Source: Rhodothermus bifroesti (lineage in GTDB: Bacteria; Bacteroidota; Rhodothermia; Rhodothermales; Rhodothermaceae). Taken from it: DNA of 64,000 nucleotides. The position numbers and the translations under genes were made by a program. The stretch covers positions 789,001 through 853,000 of the forward strand of contig NZ_JAGKTL010000001.1 in the NCBI RefSeq assembly GCF_017908595.1, read 5' to 3'. Of this stretch, positions 63,453-64,000 are shown piece after piece. Each line of letters begins with the position of its first letter. Within the stretch, counting starts at the first letter, position 1. The notes beneath the pieces are model-generated. The model searched no databases. It was not told the DNA's origin and saw only the letters and a list, made by a program, of their open reading frames with translations.

Positions 63453-64000
63453 ATGGAATGGCGTGAAGCTTTTCGTATGGCCTGGATGGCGCTTCAGGCA
63501 AACAAGCTGCGCTCGAGCCTGACGCTGCTAGGAATGGTAGTAGGCATTTTTGCCATCATTAGCTCGGTAACAGCGGTGCAAGTCATCGACGTGTACTTTC
63601 GCGAGTCGATGACGTTTTTGGGGGTTTCTACCTTCACGATTACCCGCTATCCGGCTATAGAAATTAACGGCGGCCAACAGGAGTACCGGCGCCCTATTAC
63701 GTATGCCCAGGTGGAACAGCTCCGGCGTACCCTGACGCTGCCTGTGTACCTTAGCGTGCTGGAAGGGTTTGCGATGGGATCACTGCAATATGAGTCCCAG
63801 AAGACCGAGCCTGGGGTGATCCTGATTGGGACCGACGAGCACTTTTTGGAGAACTATGGCTATGAACTGGACATAGGTCGCTTTTTTACTGCCCAGGAAG
63901 TGCACTATGGGCGCATGGTTACGGTTTTAGGTTCGGTAGTCGCCGAAGAGTTGTTTCCCAACATATCCCCTGTAGGGAAGGTGGTGCGTTTTCAAGGGCA
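63453..64000 (+). CDS. Second MacB/FtsX-type ABC permease, truncated by the window edge
   Basis: Open from the ATG at 63453 to the right edge (182 codons seen) with no stop. The N-terminus is MEWREAFRMAWMALQANKLR and a first membrane helix SSLTLLGMVVGIFAIISSV. The periplasmic MacB-like domain follows, with DVYFRESMTFLGVSTFTITR, VILIGTDEHFLENYGYEL and VTVLGSVVAEELFPNISPVG. The layout matches the preceding gene, so it is the partner permease. The C-terminal FtsX helices and any downstream ATPase would lie beyond the window. Confidence 0.9.
   Translation, partial: MEWREAFRMAWMALQANKLRSSLTLLGMVVGIFAIISSVTAVQVIDVYFRESMTFLGVSTFTITRYPAIEINGGQQEYRRPITYAQVEQLRRTLTLPVYLSVLEGFAMGSLQYESQKTEPGVILIGTDEHFLENYGYELDIGRFFTAQEVHYGRMVTVLGSVVAEELFPNISPVGKVVRFQG

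Overview
The window looks like a chromosomal segment of a Rhodothermus-like bacterium (Rhodothermota, formerly placed in Bacteroidetes). Reasons: secreted proteins end in type IX secretion (T9SS) C-terminal sorting domains with the NYPNPF-type motif, a PorV-like outer-membrane protein and TonB receptors with carboxypeptidase-regulatory N-domains are present, a serine-palmitoyltransferase-like gene is present, and the cellobiose 2-epimerase has the length (412 aa) and motif set of the Rhodothermus marinus enzyme. Most genes have moderate GC. Two neighbouring blocks (about 19.0-20.3 kb and 20.9-23.3 kb) are clearly GC-richer. No rRNA, tRNA, CRISPR array or insertion sequence was seen.

Layout: 1-9305 (+) is a tightly overlapping cell-surface operon: T9SS-secreted OB-fold protein (cut by the left edge), lipoprotein, TonB receptor, PorV-like beta-barrel, NHL lipoprotein and a T9SS-secreted endonuclease/exonuclease/phosphatase enzyme. 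9277-14742 holds a membrane dipeptidase, the two subunits of a 2-oxoacid:ferredoxin oxidoreductase, apaG and a small unknown gene. 14822-18117 (+) is a DNA-precursor cluster: thymidylate synthase, dihydrofolate reductase and B12-dependent ribonucleotide reductase. clpB (18178-20814) has mosaic base composition. A GC-rich two-gene unit follows: a CmtR-like sensor and a P1B ATPase with an unusual CSC membrane motif, joined by a tandemly duplicated stop/start overlap. A Tat-exported Gfo/Idh/MocA oxidoreductase comes next, then a TPP riboswitch controlling tenA and an MFS transporter.

26996-38834 (-) is a roughly 12 kb copper/silver resistance operon: CueR-like MerR regulator, CopA ATPase, a 45-aa membrane peptide, CopZ chaperone, a Cys-rich unknown, CusC, CusB (with heavy-metal-binding and cupredoxin-like domains fused on), CusA, an outer-membrane protein and a cupredoxin-like lipoprotein. 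A 15-bp inverted repeat can hide the cusC ribosome-binding site. 38936-50654 is a carbohydrate locus: ROK repressor, TonB receptor, large T9SS-secreted beta-helix protein, sodium/solute symporter, GH130 phosphorylase and cellobiose/mannobiose 2-epimerase. Together the last three suggest uptake and phosphorolysis of beta-mannose-containing disaccharides.

50721-52075 carries a DUF493 protein, a degenerate receiver protein and a coiled-coil protein. 52040-58885 (-) runs parA, parB, DUF5683, a glycosyltransferase, serine palmitoyltransferase, a GNAT-fold acyltransferase and a HAD phosphatase, a likely sphingolipid module behind the chromosome-partition genes. 59114-64000 (+) holds a UvrD/Rep helicase, a GNAT acetyltransferase, a DinB-fold protein and two MacB/FtsX-type permeases, the last cut by the right edge.
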